64,000 bases of DNA, taken from Methylophilaceae bacterium. Its GTDB lineage: Bacteria > Pseudomonadota > Gammaproteobacteria > Burkholderiales > Methylophilaceae. The position numbers and the translations under genes were made by a program. The stretch spans positions 267,860-331,859 of the forward strand of contig JAOKBJ010000001.1 of NCBI GenBank assembly GCA_028244835.1, given 5' to 3'. Below, one piece after another: positions 1 through 9,200 of the stretch. Position 1 is the stretch's first letter. Each line of letters starts with the position of its first letter. The notes below the pieces were generated by a model. It saw only the letters and a program-made list of their open reading frames with translations, did not search any database and was not told the DNA's origin.

Positions 1-1780
1 TAGCAGTATAATCATCATATTGATTAATAATATTCTCAATCTCTAATAATTTATTGTAGGTATAGTCCATATTAGAACCTAGTGGAGTTTTAAATCTGAC
101 TGTAAAACGACTTTCATCTTGTTCAGGGACTAATGTTTTCTCGACTTTTGAGAAAAGAACGCTACTTGCGAGCACTACAATAAGGCTTGAAATTAAAACT
201 TTTAATCTATTAGATAAAGTCCAGGTTAAAATTTTCTTATAATTATTATCTAGTTTTTTAAAGAAACTATCCAAACCTTTTAGCCAATAAACTTCTTTTT
301 CCTTCATTGCTAAAAACTTTGAGCACAACATGGGGGTTAATGTTAATGAAATAATTAATGAGACTATTACTCCGGCTGTAACCACTATTGCGAAGGATTC
401 AAAAAAACGTCCAATAATCCCGTCCATAAAAATCACTGGGGCAAAAATACATACCAAAGCTAAAGAGGAGGCTAGGACTGCAAAGACAACTTCTTTGCTT
501 CCATTAATAGCAGCGTTAAAAATATTTTTATCAATATGTTTTTGATGACGAAAAATATTTTCAAGAACCACAATCGAGTCATCTACCACAACGCCGATTA
601 AAAGTATTAGTGCAAGTAAGGTCATGCTATTAAAAGTAAAACCATAAAAATACATGACTGCAATTGACCCAAAAAGAGAAATAGGAATTGCAATGGCGAT
701 TATGAAAGTAGAGCGAAGAGATTTTAAAAAGAATAATACAACTAAAGCTGCTAATAAAGTACCTTCCAGGATGTGGTTTTGTAATGCCTTTACCATAGAC
801 TTAATATAAATTGAATCATCAGTTGATACCCTCAACTCCAAACCTGGCGGCAAGCTAGGCTTGATTTGAGTTTCAATTTTTTCTTTAATTTTATTGATAA
901 TATCAACAGTATTAGAATTAGCTACTTTTATAATGCCAAGACCAATGGATGGTTTATTATTGTGTCGTGCAGTTTGTCTGTAATCATCTAAACCATCTTC
1001 TACTTCAGCGATATCATCAATCTTAATTGGGCCACCATTCCGATAAGCAACAATCATTTTTTTTAAATCATCGATTCTATGGAACTCTAAATCTAGTTTA
1101 AACATTTTTTCTGATTGAGCTCTTACGAGAAAACCACCAGGTAGTTGAACATGCTCTTTTTTAAAGGCAGCAATTAAATCATTAGCAGTTATTTTTAATG
1201 CAGCCATTTTTTCTGGGAGTAAGTTAATTCTTATAGTTCGATCTCTCCGTCCTCCTAAGGTGACATAGCCAACACCATCAACTGTTTCTAATTTTTTCTT
1301 TAAAATATTATTGGCATAGAGATTTAATTGTTGAATAGTTCGATCGCCAGTTAGACCTAGCCACATAATCGCACTGGCATTAGTTTCAACTTTGCGAACA
1401 ACTGGAGGAACAATATCATCAGGTAGTCGCCTAGCCAATCTACTTACTTTAGATTGAATTTCATTAAACGCAACTTCAATATTTTTATCTAAATTAAATG
1501 TGACACTTACAACAGAAACCCCTGGAGAAGATTCAGATTTAATAGACTCAATACCAGGAGTCGTGTTTACTGCTTCCTCTATTAGGTTAGTAATACTTGA
1601 ATCAATAATTTCTGGATTAGCACCCTCTAGGGTAGTCGTAACAGTCAGAATAGGAAATTCAATGGTAGGAAATTTATCTAAACCAATTTTTTGGAAACTA
1701 ATAATTCCCAATAAAATAAATATCGCAGAGATCATCCAAGCTAGTACATGTCTTCGAATTGAAATTTCAGGTAATGTCAT
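1..1780 (-). CDS. RND-family efflux pump permease (AcrB/HAE1 type), partial
   Basis: Inner-membrane proton-driven multidrug or solute exporter subunit. The C-terminal part lies beyond the window start, so only about 593 residues are present against roughly 1030 for the family. The N-terminus (MTLPEISIRRHVLAWMI) leads into the first membrane segment at about residues 10-30. A periplasmic porter region follows, then clustered membrane segments from about residue 335. The motif GVVVDDSIVVLEN contains the paired aspartates (D400, D401) that correspond to the proton-relay aspartates of AcrB. The ATG at 1780 lies three bases after the stop of the adaptor gene, so the two are one operon. No outer-membrane channel gene is visible, though one could lie beyond the edge. 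The substrate cannot be told from sequence. Confidence 0.93.
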   Translation of the reverse strand, partial: MTLPEISIRRHVLAWMISAIFILLGIISFQKIGLDKFPTIEFPILTVTTTLEGANPEIIDSSITNLIEEAVNTTPGIESIKSESSPGVSVVSVTFNLDKNIEVAFNEIQSKVSRLARRLPDDIVPPVVRKVETNASAIMWLGLTGDRTIQQLNLYANNILKKKLETVDGVGYVTLGGRRDRTIRINLLPEKMAALKITANDLIAAFKKEHVQLPGGFLVRAQSEKMFKLDLEFHRIDDLKKMIVAYRNGGPIKIDDIAEVEDGLDDYRQTARHNNKPSIGLGIIKVANSNTVDIINKIKEKIETQIKPSLPPGLELRVSTDDSIYIKSMVKALQNHILEGTLLAALVVLFFLKSLRSTFIIAIAIPISLFGSIAVMYFYGFTFNSMTLLALILLIGVVVDDSIVVLENIFRHQKHIDKNIFNAAINGSKEVVFAVLASSLALVCIFAPVIFMDGIIGRFFESFAIVVTAGVIVSLIISLTLTPMLCSKFLAMKEKEVYWLKGLDSFFKKLDNNYKKILTWTLSNRLKVLISSLIVVLASSVLFSKVEKTLVPEQDESRFTVRFKTPLGSNMDYTYNKLLEIENIINQYDDYTA

Positions 1781-1783
1781 ATC

Positions 1784-2869
1784 TTATTGTGCTGAAATAT
1801 TAACTTTAGTTTGGTCGGTTAAGTATCCTGCACCATCAAGTGCAACTATTTCATTCTGTTCTAAGCCAGAAATAATTTCAATAACACCATTTTGATTTAT
1901 ACCCATTTCAACATTTCGCTGCTCTACTTTGTCTTCGTTGACAACATAAACTACTTGGCCTGCAGGCCTTAAAACAACGCTTTGTTCTGGAACAGCTAAT
2001 CCTTGACGAGTACTAAACACTATTGTACCTTTTACACTCGCCCCAGGTTGCCAGTCTAATTGATTTTCAATATCAGCAATAACATCAATAGACCTGCTAT
2101 CAGACATTAATTTAGGTTTTAATTCTGCAATTTCAGAAGTAATCTCATTTGGCGAGGTAGGGCTTTTAAGTCTTATCGGGGTGCCAGCCTTTAATTTAGA
2201 AACTAATTTTTCAGGAAATGGTATATGAGCTCGAAGTTTTTTATTATTAACAACTTGAAATACTGGATCGCCAATTTTGAGAAAGTCCCCTATCGATGGA
2301 ATTTGTTTTTCAATCTTTCCAGAAATGGGAGCATAAATCTTTGTTTTTTCGAAACTTGATTGGGCAATATCTCTTTTTGATAAAGCTACTTCTAGCTCTT
2401 CAAAAGCTTCAGTTTTTTTTGTTAGAATAGCATCCAATGCATTTGAAGAGATGAATTTCTTTTCCACTAATTTCTGATTTCTTTCGTAAATTTTTTTTTG
2501 ATTAGTGAGTCGAGTTTTCAGTCGCCTAACCTCTGCTCTTGCAAGCGTTAATTCATATTTATAATTTTTTTCATCAATTTCTGCAAGAAGATCCCCTTTA
2601 ATAACTAATGATCCAGTTCTTGCATATAACTTTACAACAGAGCCTGAAATTTCAGCAGAAACAGTTGGGTCAATGATTCCTTTAATTGATCCTATTGCTG
2701 TTTCTTTATCTTCAAATTTAGTTAAAATTACTTTGCTGGTGGTTATATAAATTTCTTTTTTAACGCTTTTCTTTTTAGGCTCATTATCACCACAACCTAA
2801 AAGAAGATAGGATAAAAATATTAAAGTTAAAAATCGTTGTAAATTATTAATCATGAAAATTTTCCGCAT
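1784..2869 (-). CDS. RND efflux periplasmic adaptor lipoprotein (HlyD/MexA family)
   Basis: Membrane-fusion protein that would link the RND pump just downstream to an outer-membrane channel. The N-terminus is a lipoprotein signal with lipobox LLGC (Cys at about residue 26), so the protein is probably lipid-anchored in the periplasm. A biotinyl-lipoyl-like segment (AEISGSVVKLYARTGS) is followed by a helical coiled-coil hairpin at about residues 100-160, and a second lipoyl half (APISGKIEKQIPSIGDF). Beta-barrel and membrane-proximal domains end the chain. Length 361 aa is typical. The start at 2869 overlaps the end of ampD by 23 bases. An in-frame ATG at 2854, with its own GGAA upstream, would give 356 aa and is a real alternative; I kept the longer form for its more basic n-region. 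Confidence 0.93.
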   Translation of the reverse strand: MRKIFMINNLQRFLTLIFLSYLLLGCGDNEPKKKSVKKEIYITTSKVILTKFEDKETAIGSIKGIIDPTVSAEISGSVVKLYARTGSLVIKGDLLAEIDEKNYKYELTLARAEVRRLKTRLTNQKKIYERNQKLVEKKFISSNALDAILTKKTEAFEELEVALSKRDIAQSSFEKTKIYAPISGKIEKQIPSIGDFLKIGDPVFQVVNNKKLRAHIPFPEKLVSKLKAGTPIRLKSPTSPNEITSEIAELKPKLMSDSRSIDVIADIENQLDWQPGASVKGTIVFSTRQGLAVPEQSVVLRPAGQVVYVVNEDKVEQRNVEMGINQNGVIEIISGLEQNEIVALDGAGYLTDQTKVNISAQ

Positions 2870-3410
2870 TAATTAATTTCCAATCAAAAAAAGGACCGGG
2901 ATCTGTTTTACGTTCTGGGGCAATTTGATTGTGCCCAACAATAGCATTAATTGGGTAATTATCGAATAGACATTTTAAAAGGTTTATAAGTTTCATATAT
3001 TGTATATTCTCAAACGGGGCCAAATCAGAACCTTCAAGCTCGATACCTATCGAAAAATCATTACAGTTAGACTTATTCTTCCAATTTGACTCCCCTGCAT
3101 GCCATGCTCTATCTTTACATGATACAAATTGTATTAACTCCCCATTACGCTTGATTAGAAAATGAGGGGAAACTTTGAGCCCTTTAATTTTGTTAAAATA
3201 AGGATGGCTTTCAAGTTTTAGTTTATTTGTAAAGAAGTCCTCGATAAATGCCCCTCCAAATTCATTTGGCGGTAAGCTGATACTGTGAATCACAACTAGA
3301 TTAATTAATGTATCTTTTGGCCGCTTATTAAAGTTAGTTGATTTAAGAAAATTAGCTTCCTTAATCAGACCAGTTTGACTTAATTCATAAAAGTTACAAG
3401 ATGGTTTCAT
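2847..3410 (-). CDS. ampD: 1,6-anhydro-N-acetylmuramyl-L-alanine amidase AmpD
   Basis: Cytoplasmic zinc amidase of cell-wall recycling that cleaves the peptide from anhydro-muropeptides brought in from the periplasm. It has the Amidase_2 fold. Zn ligands are visible as H42 (VVIHSIS), H160 (VGHNQIAPERKTDPGP) and D170, with K168 in the AmpD-typical ERKTDPGP motif. Length 187 aa matches AmpD rather than the longer periplasmic AmiD. There is no signal peptide, as expected. It is the first gene of a minus-strand unit with the RND adaptor and pump; functional coupling to them is not evident, and the overlap more likely reflects genome compaction. Confidence 0.93.
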   Translation of the reverse strand: MKPSCNFYELSQTGLIKEANFLKSTNFNKRPKDTLINLVVIHSISLPPNEFGGAFIEDFFTNKLKLESHPYFNKIKGLKVSPHFLIKRNGELIQFVSCKDRAWHAGESNWKNKSNCNDFSIGIELEGSDLAPFENIQYMKLINLLKCLFDNYPINAIVGHNQIAPERKTDPGPFFDWKLINAENFHD

Positions 3411-3506
3411 CTAAATCGCTTATAATATTTTGAAAGTGCTTTATAAGGAAAGTCTAATGGTTTTTGTTAGTTTTTGCATTAAATTAGTAGTGTTAGGGAG
3501 AAAGTA

Positions 3507-3797
3507 ATGGATTGGGAATATTTTTATGACTTTATTATTTTTGGCATTGTCGATAATGGAGTGATGTTAATAGGAGCTTTTTTTGGTTTGGGATTAGAAA
3601 AATACTTACCAAACAAATTGCAGGTAGGCTTAGGTGCTGTAATAGGTGCAGGTATTGGCAATGCAGTGAGTGACTTTACAGGGGGTTTAGCTAGTGGCAA
3701 TCTGGTGTTGGCAATTGGTACAGGACTCGGGTGCTTGATTGCTTTGGTAACAATACCATTACTTCATAAATTACAGAAATACTTTGCAAATAAATAA
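3507..3797 (+). CDS. Small glycine-rich membrane protein, unknown function
   Basis: I do not recognise this 96-aa protein beyond its membrane character. An acidic N-terminus (MDWEYFYDF) precedes a hydrophobic segment around residues 10-30. Two glycine-spaced hydrophobic stretches follow (GLGAVIGAGIGNAVSD and a second near residues 65-88), ending in a basic tail. The small-residue spacing resembles a glycine zipper, which favours helix packing. GGAG lies about 9 bases upstream of the ATG. The end overlaps the next gene by 14 bases, so the two are translated from one message. The neighbour is an RDD-family membrane protein, and the pair may act together. Confidence 0.8.
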   Translation: MDWEYFYDFIIFGIVDNGVMLIGAFFGLGLEKYLPNKLQVGLGAVIGAGIGNAVSDFTGGLASGNLVLAIGTGLGCLIALVTIPLLHKLQKYFANK

Positions 3798-4173
3798 TTT
3801 TATTTTAAGACTCTATTGCTGTTTAGTTTATGAGCTTATTATTCAAATTGGCTTATGGTTCATAGTTACTTTTTTTGCGCTTTTTTTGTTTAATATTGAG
3901 ACAAAATCATTACAGTTCATTTTGTGGGCATCATCAGGAGCTTACTTTATTTTTTCATGGGCATATGGCGGACAAACATTAGCAATGAGAGCATGGAAAT
4001 TAAAACTAGTATCTCCTAATGATTTCTTGTGGTTTTATTTTGCAAGATATTTATTAGCATCCATCGGGACTATTTTTTTGCTTGTAAACTTTTTATGGCC
4101 AATTTTTAATAAAAGAAATAAATATTTACATGACTTTATTTTAGGTTCGAAAATTATAGACGTTCGAATTTAG
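3784..4173 (+). CDS. RDD family membrane protein
   Basis: 129-aa membrane protein with the RDD pattern. Its features are a hydrophobic helix with an early Arg (LRLYCCLVYELIIQ), then a second helix, then the conserved Gly-Gln-Thr and Trp-Lys signature (GGQTLAMRAWKLKLVSP). A third helix follows (FARYLLASIGTIFLLVNFLW) and the end is HDFILGSKIIDV. Family members have been linked to transport and ion homeostasis, but no specific role can be assigned here. The start is TTG at 3784, inside the preceding gene; no in-frame ATG precedes the first helix. Its 3' end overlaps the convergent lptG by 20 bases. Confidence 0.85.
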   Translation: MQINNFILRLYCCLVYELIIQIGLWFIVTFFALFLFNIETKSLQFILWASSGAYFIFSWAYGGQTLAMRAWKLKLVSPNDFLWFYFARYLLASIGTIFLLVNFLWPIFNKRNKYLHDFILGSKIIDVRI

Positions 4174-5224
4174 ATATCAAATATAAGCCAATTGATAAAA
4201 ATATAATGGTTGGTATTAACGAGCTCATAAACGGTTGCCAGTCATTTAGTAGGCCTATGTGTCTAGTCATTGTATTAATGATTTGATAAGTAATGCCAAT
4301 TATAATACCAAGAAACATTTTCAGATATTTCCCTCCGGATCTTTCTTGTAAGAAGCCAAAAGGGATTGCAAATATTAACATTACTATTGGCATAACTGGG
4401 TGCATTAATTTTTCCCAAAGAGCAATCTCATAGCGAGACACTTTTTGATTATTTAATTTTAAATATTTTATAAATTTGGCTAAATTAATCGTAGACATTT
4501 TTTCTGGCGATATAATTAGTGCATTCATCATCTCAGGTCGGATTAAAGATTTCCAATTTCCATTTTCAATCTTAGTAGTGGTAATTTTTTCATCCTCAAG
4601 TAGCGTTAGCGAGACGTTATTAAGCTGCCATTGGCCATCTTTGAATTTACCTTGTTTTGCATTAACAATAGTTCTTAATTTAAAATTTTTATCAAACTCA
4701 TAAATATGAATATCTTCTAGCGAACTATCAGGTAGGACATTCTCAATATTCACAAAACTTTTACCGTCTTTTATCCAAAACCCAGATTTAAATTCTTGAC
4801 TAACAACAGATTCAGTAGAACTAATTTTTAATTGTTGTGCATTTTTTTCACTATTAGGGCTAATGAGGTCTCCTATAGCAAAAGTAAGTAAGCAAAAAAA
4901 GAGCCCAACGTAAATTAAAGAAAGAGTAATTTTTGTAATTGATAATCCACTAGATCTCATAATAGTAAATTCTGAATTTTGAGAAAGTTCACCAACTGTA
5001 AACATTGCACCAATGAGAACAGCTAAAGGTAAAATTTCGTATACATGTCCTGGCATACTTAGAACAACATAATTAATGACTTGTATCAAACCATACCCAC
5101 CTTTTCCAAGATCATTAATTTCCTGAATAAAGTCAAAAAAAGAAAAAAGCGCGATGAGGCCAAGCATTATCATGGAAATATTAATAAAAAATTCTCTGTT
5201 AAGATATTTTGTAATTTGATTCAT
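4154..5224 (-). CDS. lptG: LPS export ABC transporter permease LptG
   Basis: Inner-membrane permease that, with LptF and the LptB ATPase, extracts lipopolysaccharide and feeds it to the periplasmic bridge. The 356-aa protein has the YjgP/YjgQ layout: three N-terminal membrane helices, a periplasmic jellyroll (about residues 130-255), and three C-terminal helices. LptG-like features include the start MNQITKYLNREFF, which places a basic coupling helix in the cytoplasm. Its ATG overlaps the lptF stop (ATGA), so the pair is translationally coupled. lptB, lptC and lptA are not in this window. The 3' end overlaps the convergent RDD gene. Confidence 0.93.
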   Translation of the reverse strand: MNQITKYLNREFFINISMIMLGLIALFSFFDFIQEINDLGKGGYGLIQVINYVVLSMPGHVYEILPLAVLIGAMFTVGELSQNSEFTIMRSSGLSITKITLSLIYVGLFFCLLTFAIGDLISPNSEKNAQQLKISSTESVVSQEFKSGFWIKDGKSFVNIENVLPDSSLEDIHIYEFDKNFKLRTIVNAKQGKFKDGQWQLNNVSLTLLEDEKITTTKIENGNWKSLIRPEMMNALIISPEKMSTINLAKFIKYLKLNNQKVSRYEIALWEKLMHPVMPIVMLIFAIPFGFLQERSGGKYLKMFLGIIIGITYQIINTMTRHIGLLNDWQPFMSSLIPTIIFLSIGLYLISKFERL

Positions 5225-6318
5225 TTTATCTTTAGAAATTTTATTGGTAATAAAGGTAGATTTAGTGACCGTCTATAAAATAAATAGATAGCAAGTACCG
5301 CAAAAGATAAATGAACTGGCCACAGTCCATATAATATTTTTGTATTGCCAATTGAAACAATACTATGAGAGACACCTAACAAATTGTTATAAATAACAAA
5401 CAATAATAAAGCGAAAATAATATTTACTGATCTTCCTGAGCGAGGATTAATAACGCTTAAAGGTATTGCAAGAAATACTAATAGCAAAGCTGAGATAGGT
5501 AAAGATAGCCTCCAATACAACTCCGCCTTATATCTACTTGAATCTGATACCAGAAGTTCTAAAGTACTTTTTGCCTCATAAACTTCACCAACTGAAATTA
5601 TTTTAGGCGTTTCTTTTTCAATAAGTATCCCATACTGCTTAAAGTAAGTAGTTGAGAACTCTTGTGAATTTGAGTAGCCTTCATAGCGCCTCCCTTCTTT
5701 CATAATTATATAATCTTCACCTCTTTTATTTTCTTCCCTTACTCCTTCGTTAGCAATTACTATTCCAACTTTTCCATTTTGTACAGACTGAACAAATATA
5801 TTTTTAACTATATTCCCAAGCTCACTAAATCCTTCAACATAGAAAATACGGTTATCTGATTGCGATTCTTTGAAAATACCAGGAGTTATAGTTGCTAATT
5901 CGTCCCTACTTTTTAATCCCTTTTTAAATTCCTCAGCCTTATGAACTGCCCAAGGACTTATATAGAAAGAAAGTGCTGTAATTAAAATTATTATAGGTAA
6001 GCTAAACATGATAATAGGTTTAATAAATCTTGATAAACCTAAACCGGAACTGAACCATATAACCATCTCACTGTCTTTGTACCAACGTGTTAAAGTTATT
6101 AATACAGTTAAAAAAAGCGTTAAAGAGAGCAATAATGGCAAATGTTTGAGTAAATTAAAAACAAGAATAGTGTCAATTGCGTCATTAGGTATAATGCCTT
6201 TTGAAGCTAGACGGAATATATAGACAGATCTTTGCGCAATAACTACACCAGATAGGATTAGAATTGTAGATAATGAAGTATAAAATAATTCTTTTGTTAA
6301 AGACGTTTTAAATAGCAT
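5221..6318 (-). CDS. lptF: LPS export ABC transporter permease LptF
   Basis: Partner of LptG in the LptB2FG lipopolysaccharide extractor of the inner membrane. The 365-aa protein has the same topology as LptG: basic N-terminus (MLFKTSLTKELFYTSL), helices near residues 12-30, 55-80 and 100-125, a periplasmic domain, and three C-terminal helices containing the motif RLSLPISALLLVFLAIPL. It is first in the two-gene unit and lies divergent from pepA with only 39 bases between the two starts. That spacing is the lptF/pepA neighbourhood common in proteobacteria and supports the assignment. Confidence 0.93.
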   Translation of the reverse strand: MLFKTSLTKELFYTSLSTILILSGVVIAQRSVYIFRLASKGIIPNDAIDTILVFNLLKHLPLLLSLTLFLTVLITLTRWYKDSEMVIWFSSGLGLSRFIKPIIMFSLPIIILITALSFYISPWAVHKAEEFKKGLKSRDELATITPGIFKESQSDNRIFYVEGFSELGNIVKNIFVQSVQNGKVGIVIANEGVREENKRGEDYIIMKEGRRYEGYSNSQEFSTTYFKQYGILIEKETPKIISVGEVYEAKSTLELLVSDSSRYKAELYWRLSLPISALLLVFLAIPLSVINPRSGRSVNIIFALLLFVIYNNLLGVSHSIVSIGNTKILYGLWPVHLSFAVLAIYLFYRRSLNLPLLPIKFLKIK

Positions 6319-6357
6319 GACTTTAAAGTTTTGATTTGAATATATAAAGGATATTAA

Positions 6358-7833
6358 ATGAAATTTACCATAAAAACAGATTTAATTACCAAGATACCAG
6401 CTGACATTATCACATTGGCAGTAAATGATAAAAACCAAATATTATGTTCAAAACAAATAGATACATCAACCTTGAAACATTTGAATAATATTTTAAAGTT
6501 AGGTGACCTCAATGAAAGAACTGGTTCAACATTGTTAGTTCATGGCACCACTAAATATTCTAGAGCTATTTTATTAAGAATCGGAGTTCATTCAGACTTA
6601 ACACCTAAAGAATTTTTTAAAGGTATAGCGAGTGTATCTGATGAACTAAACAACATAAAATTTACAAAGATAATATTTCCAATTAATCAATTTGTTAATA
6701 AATTAATAACCGAACAGGCCGCAACCGAATATCTTGTTAGAGCCTTATTCGATAAAGTATATGTAATAAACTCTCTAAAAACTCAAAATAAATCTAAACC
6801 TGCTAACTTCCAAGTTTATCTTCATGCAAATAAACTAACTATAAAAGAAATAAAACTGGGACTTAAAAATGGTCAGGCTATTTCTAGAGGGGTAGATCTT
6901 ACCAAAGATCTTGGTAACTTGCCTCCAAATATTTGCACACCGACTTATCTTGCTAGTGAAGCGAAAAAGTTAGCACGTGAATACAAGATGAAAGTAACTA
7001 TTTTAGAGCAAAAACAAATTGAGAAGTTAAAGATGGACTCTTTTTTAGCAGTAGCTAAAGGAAGTAGAGAGGCACCTAAATTTATAGTACTAGAACACAA
7101 GAAAGGACCAACAAATAAAAAGCCAATAGTGTTAGTAGGCAAGGGGATAACTTTTGATGCAGGGGGTATATCTATTAAGCCTTCCACAGATATGGATGAA
7201 ATGAAATATGATATGGGTGGTGCTGCAACAGTTTTAGGAGTAATGAAAACAGTAGGAGAATTAAATCTACCTTTAAATATAATCATGGTTGTTCCAACAT
7301 GTGAAAATTTACCTGATGGAAAAGCTGTAAAACCTGGAGATATAGTTAAGAGTATGTCTGGGCAAACTATAGAAGTTCTTAATACGGATGCTGAAGGCCG
7401 ATTAATATTATGTGATGCTTTGACTTATTCAGAAAGATTTAAACCTGAAGTTGTTATTGATGTTGCAACTTTAACTGGTGCGTGTGTTATTGCATTAGGA
7501 CATCATATTTCAGCAGTATTCAGTAATTACAATCCATTAGCTGATGAATTGAAAAATGCCGGTGAAACTGCGTTAGATTCCGTATGGCAAATGCCAATGG
7601 AAGATGAATACCAACCACAACTTAATAGTAATTTTGCAGATATGGCAAATATTGGTGGGCGCGCAGGCGGGAGCATAACGGCGGCTTGTTTTTTATCAAG
7701 GTTTGCTAAAAAGTATAATTGGGCTCACATAGATATTGCTGGAACTGCATGGAAATCAGGCAAAGAAAAGGGCTCAACTGGTCGTCCAGTAAGTTTATTG
7801 AGTCAATTCCTTATTAAGCGTATCAAAAATTAA
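6358..7833 (+). CDS. pepA: Cytosol (leucyl) aminopeptidase PepA
   Basis: Two-metal M17 aminopeptidase that removes N-terminal residues from peptides in the cytoplasm; in enteric bacteria it also binds DNA. The M17 signature NTDAEGRL lies at residues 342-349. The metal-binding run GKGITFDAGGISIKPS is further upstream and provides the Lys and Asp ligands. The N-terminal about 170 residues form the regulatory domain. Length 491 aa is normal. AAGG lies 8 bases upstream of the ATG. It is divergent from lptF and convergent with gcvH, whose end it overlaps by 4 bases. Confidence 0.95.
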   Translation: MKFTIKTDLITKIPADIITLAVNDKNQILCSKQIDTSTLKHLNNILKLGDLNERTGSTLLVHGTTKYSRAILLRIGVHSDLTPKEFFKGIASVSDELNNIKFTKIIFPINQFVNKLITEQAATEYLVRALFDKVYVINSLKTQNKSKPANFQVYLHANKLTIKEIKLGLKNGQAISRGVDLTKDLGNLPPNICTPTYLASEAKKLAREYKMKVTILEQKQIEKLKMDSFLAVAKGSREAPKFIVLEHKKGPTNKKPIVLVGKGITFDAGGISIKPSTDMDEMKYDMGGAATVLGVMKTVGELNLPLNIIMVVPTCENLPDGKAVKPGDIVKSMSGQTIEVLNTDAEGRLILCDALTYSERFKPEVVIDVATLTGACVIALGHHISAVFSNYNPLADELKNAGETALDSVWQMPMEDEYQPQLNSNFADMANIGGRAGGSITAACFLSRFAKKYNWAHIDIAGTAWKSGKEKGSTGRPVSLLSQFLIKRIKN

Positions 7834-8207
7834 TTATTTATTAGAGATAGATAACCTTCTTTTGTTAAATAACTCTTTTTATCAATTTCATCATTAAGAG
7901 ATATTCTGCATAGCCACTCTTCGTGAGGGTTCGTATTTATTCTTTCAGGATTACTTAAAACCTCTGCATTAATAAAGATAATTTCACCATTTGCTGGAGC
8001 AATAATGTCTGATGCAGTTTTGACCGACTCAATAGATCCTATTGATGAATCAGTATTAAATTTATTTCCTAGCACCAAGTCAACGTAAACAATATCTCCT
8101 AATAAGTCTTGGGCAAAATTTGTAATCCCCAGGAGGTATTCATTTTCTTTGAAGGGTTTTATCCATATATGTTCTTTTGTATAAAATAAATCATCAATAT
8201 AATCCAT
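7830..8207 (-). CDS. gcvH: Glycine cleavage system H protein (lipoyl carrier)
   Basis: 125-aa lipoyl-domain carrier. The lipoylation site is K63 in the motif SIESVKTASD. The C-terminal NPHEEWLCRI matches the family's Gly/Pro-x-x-x-x-W-L region. In the classical system it carries the aminomethyl group between GcvP, GcvT and the lipoamide dehydrogenase. No gcvT or gcvP is adjacent, so here it is a stand-alone gene and may serve with enzymes elsewhere, or act as an entry point for lipoate transfer. The start codon is preceded by GGAG. The assignment to the family is firm; the pathway role is inferred. Confidence 0.92.
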   Translation of the reverse strand: MDYIDDLFYTKEHIWIKPFKENEYLLGITNFAQDLLGDIVYVDLVLGNKFNTDSSIGSIESVKTASDIIAPANGEIIFINAEVLSNPERINTNPHEEWLCRISLNDEIDKKSYLTKEGYLSLINN

Positions 8208-8316
8208 TATTTCTCCAACCTAATTTAAATAAAGTAATGCAGTATTATAATTTAAAGTGACAAATAAAATTAAACTGTATATCATCATGTGAAGTTAAAT
8301 AAATCAAGGTAAATTA

Positions 8317-9195
8317 GTGAATTTTTTTTTAAAAATTATTTTATTAGTTTTATTTTCATTTTCATCCTTCAATCATCTGGTTTTTGCCAAAGAGCCACTT
8401 TCTAAAAAATCTCTCAGTCTTTATGTTAAAAATAGTAAAAGCTTAAAAGTTCGATCTTTAAAAGCGATTGTAGTTAATCAAAATACAGGTGAAGTCATTT
8501 ATGAAAAAAAGGCAGATGCAAAAGCATCAATCGCATCTCTAACTAAATTAATGACCGCAATGGTGGTTCTTGATTCTGGACTAGATCTTAATCAGAAAAT
8601 TATACTCACAAAAGCTGACATTGACAGGGTAAAGCGTACAACTTCAAGATTGCCAATCGGAACAAAATTAAGCAGATATGAGCTATTAAAAGCAGCATTA
8701 ATATCTTCTGATAATAGAGCAGCTTTTGCTTTAAGTAGATCTTATCCTTCAGGAAGGAAGGGTTTTATTAACGCAATGAACGTTAAAGCAATTCAATTAG
8801 GTATGCAAAATAGTCAATTTCAAGATCCTACTGGCCTTGATAAAAGAAATATTTCCACTGCAAAAGATTTACTTAAGCTAGTGAGGGCAGCATATCAATA
8901 TTCTATAATTAGAGAGCTAACCACCACCCCATCAGAGAGTATTAAGGTTGGAAAAAAAAGAAATAGAATTGGCTTTAATAATACAAATCCATTAGTTAGA
9001 AAAGGGGTATGGGATATTGGTTTATCAAAAACTGGTTTTATTAGAGAGGCAGGACGGTGTTTAGTTTTACAAACAGTTATTGATGGCGAGCCAGTAATCA
9101 TTGTTTTATTGAATTCTTATGGAAAATTGACCCGCTTTGCTGATGTAAAAAGAATTAGAAATTGGATGAATAGAATAAATAAAAAGAAAACTTAA
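8317..9195 (+). CDS. pbpG: PBP7-type D-alanyl-D-alanine endopeptidase/carboxypeptidase (S11)
   Basis: Periplasmic penicillin-binding peptidase that trims or cuts peptidoglycan cross-links. All three serine-protease motifs are present: SLTK (nucleophile S74, K77), SDN (131-133) and KTG (238-240). An N-terminal signal peptide covers about residues 1-24 and ends near VFAKE. At 292 aa it lacks the long C-terminal domain of PBP5/6, which fits PBP7/PbpG. Translation starts at GTG with AAGG upstream. It is divergent from gcvH and convergent with topA with only 5 bases between the stops. The exact symbol is chosen by length and motif context rather than by a search. Confidence 0.85.
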   Translation: MNFFLKIILLVLFSFSSFNHLVFAKEPLSKKSLSLYVKNSKSLKVRSLKAIVVNQNTGEVIYEKKADAKASIASLTKLMTAMVVLDSGLDLNQKIILTKADIDRVKRTTSRLPIGTKLSRYELLKAALISSDNRAAFALSRSYPSGRKGFINAMNVKAIQLGMQNSQFQDPTGLDKRNISTAKDLLKLVRAAYQYSIIRELTTTPSESIKVGKKRNRIGFNNTNPLVRKGVWDIGLSKTGFIREAGRCLVLQTVIDGEPVIIVLLNSYGKLTRFADVKRIRNWMNRINKKKT

Positions 9196-9200
9196 TTAGA

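Noticed and set aside
330..545. Plus-strand open frame of 71 codons, and a second at 1500-1895
   Set aside because: Both lie opposite the well-supported RND pump gene and show no family features; they are shadow frames.
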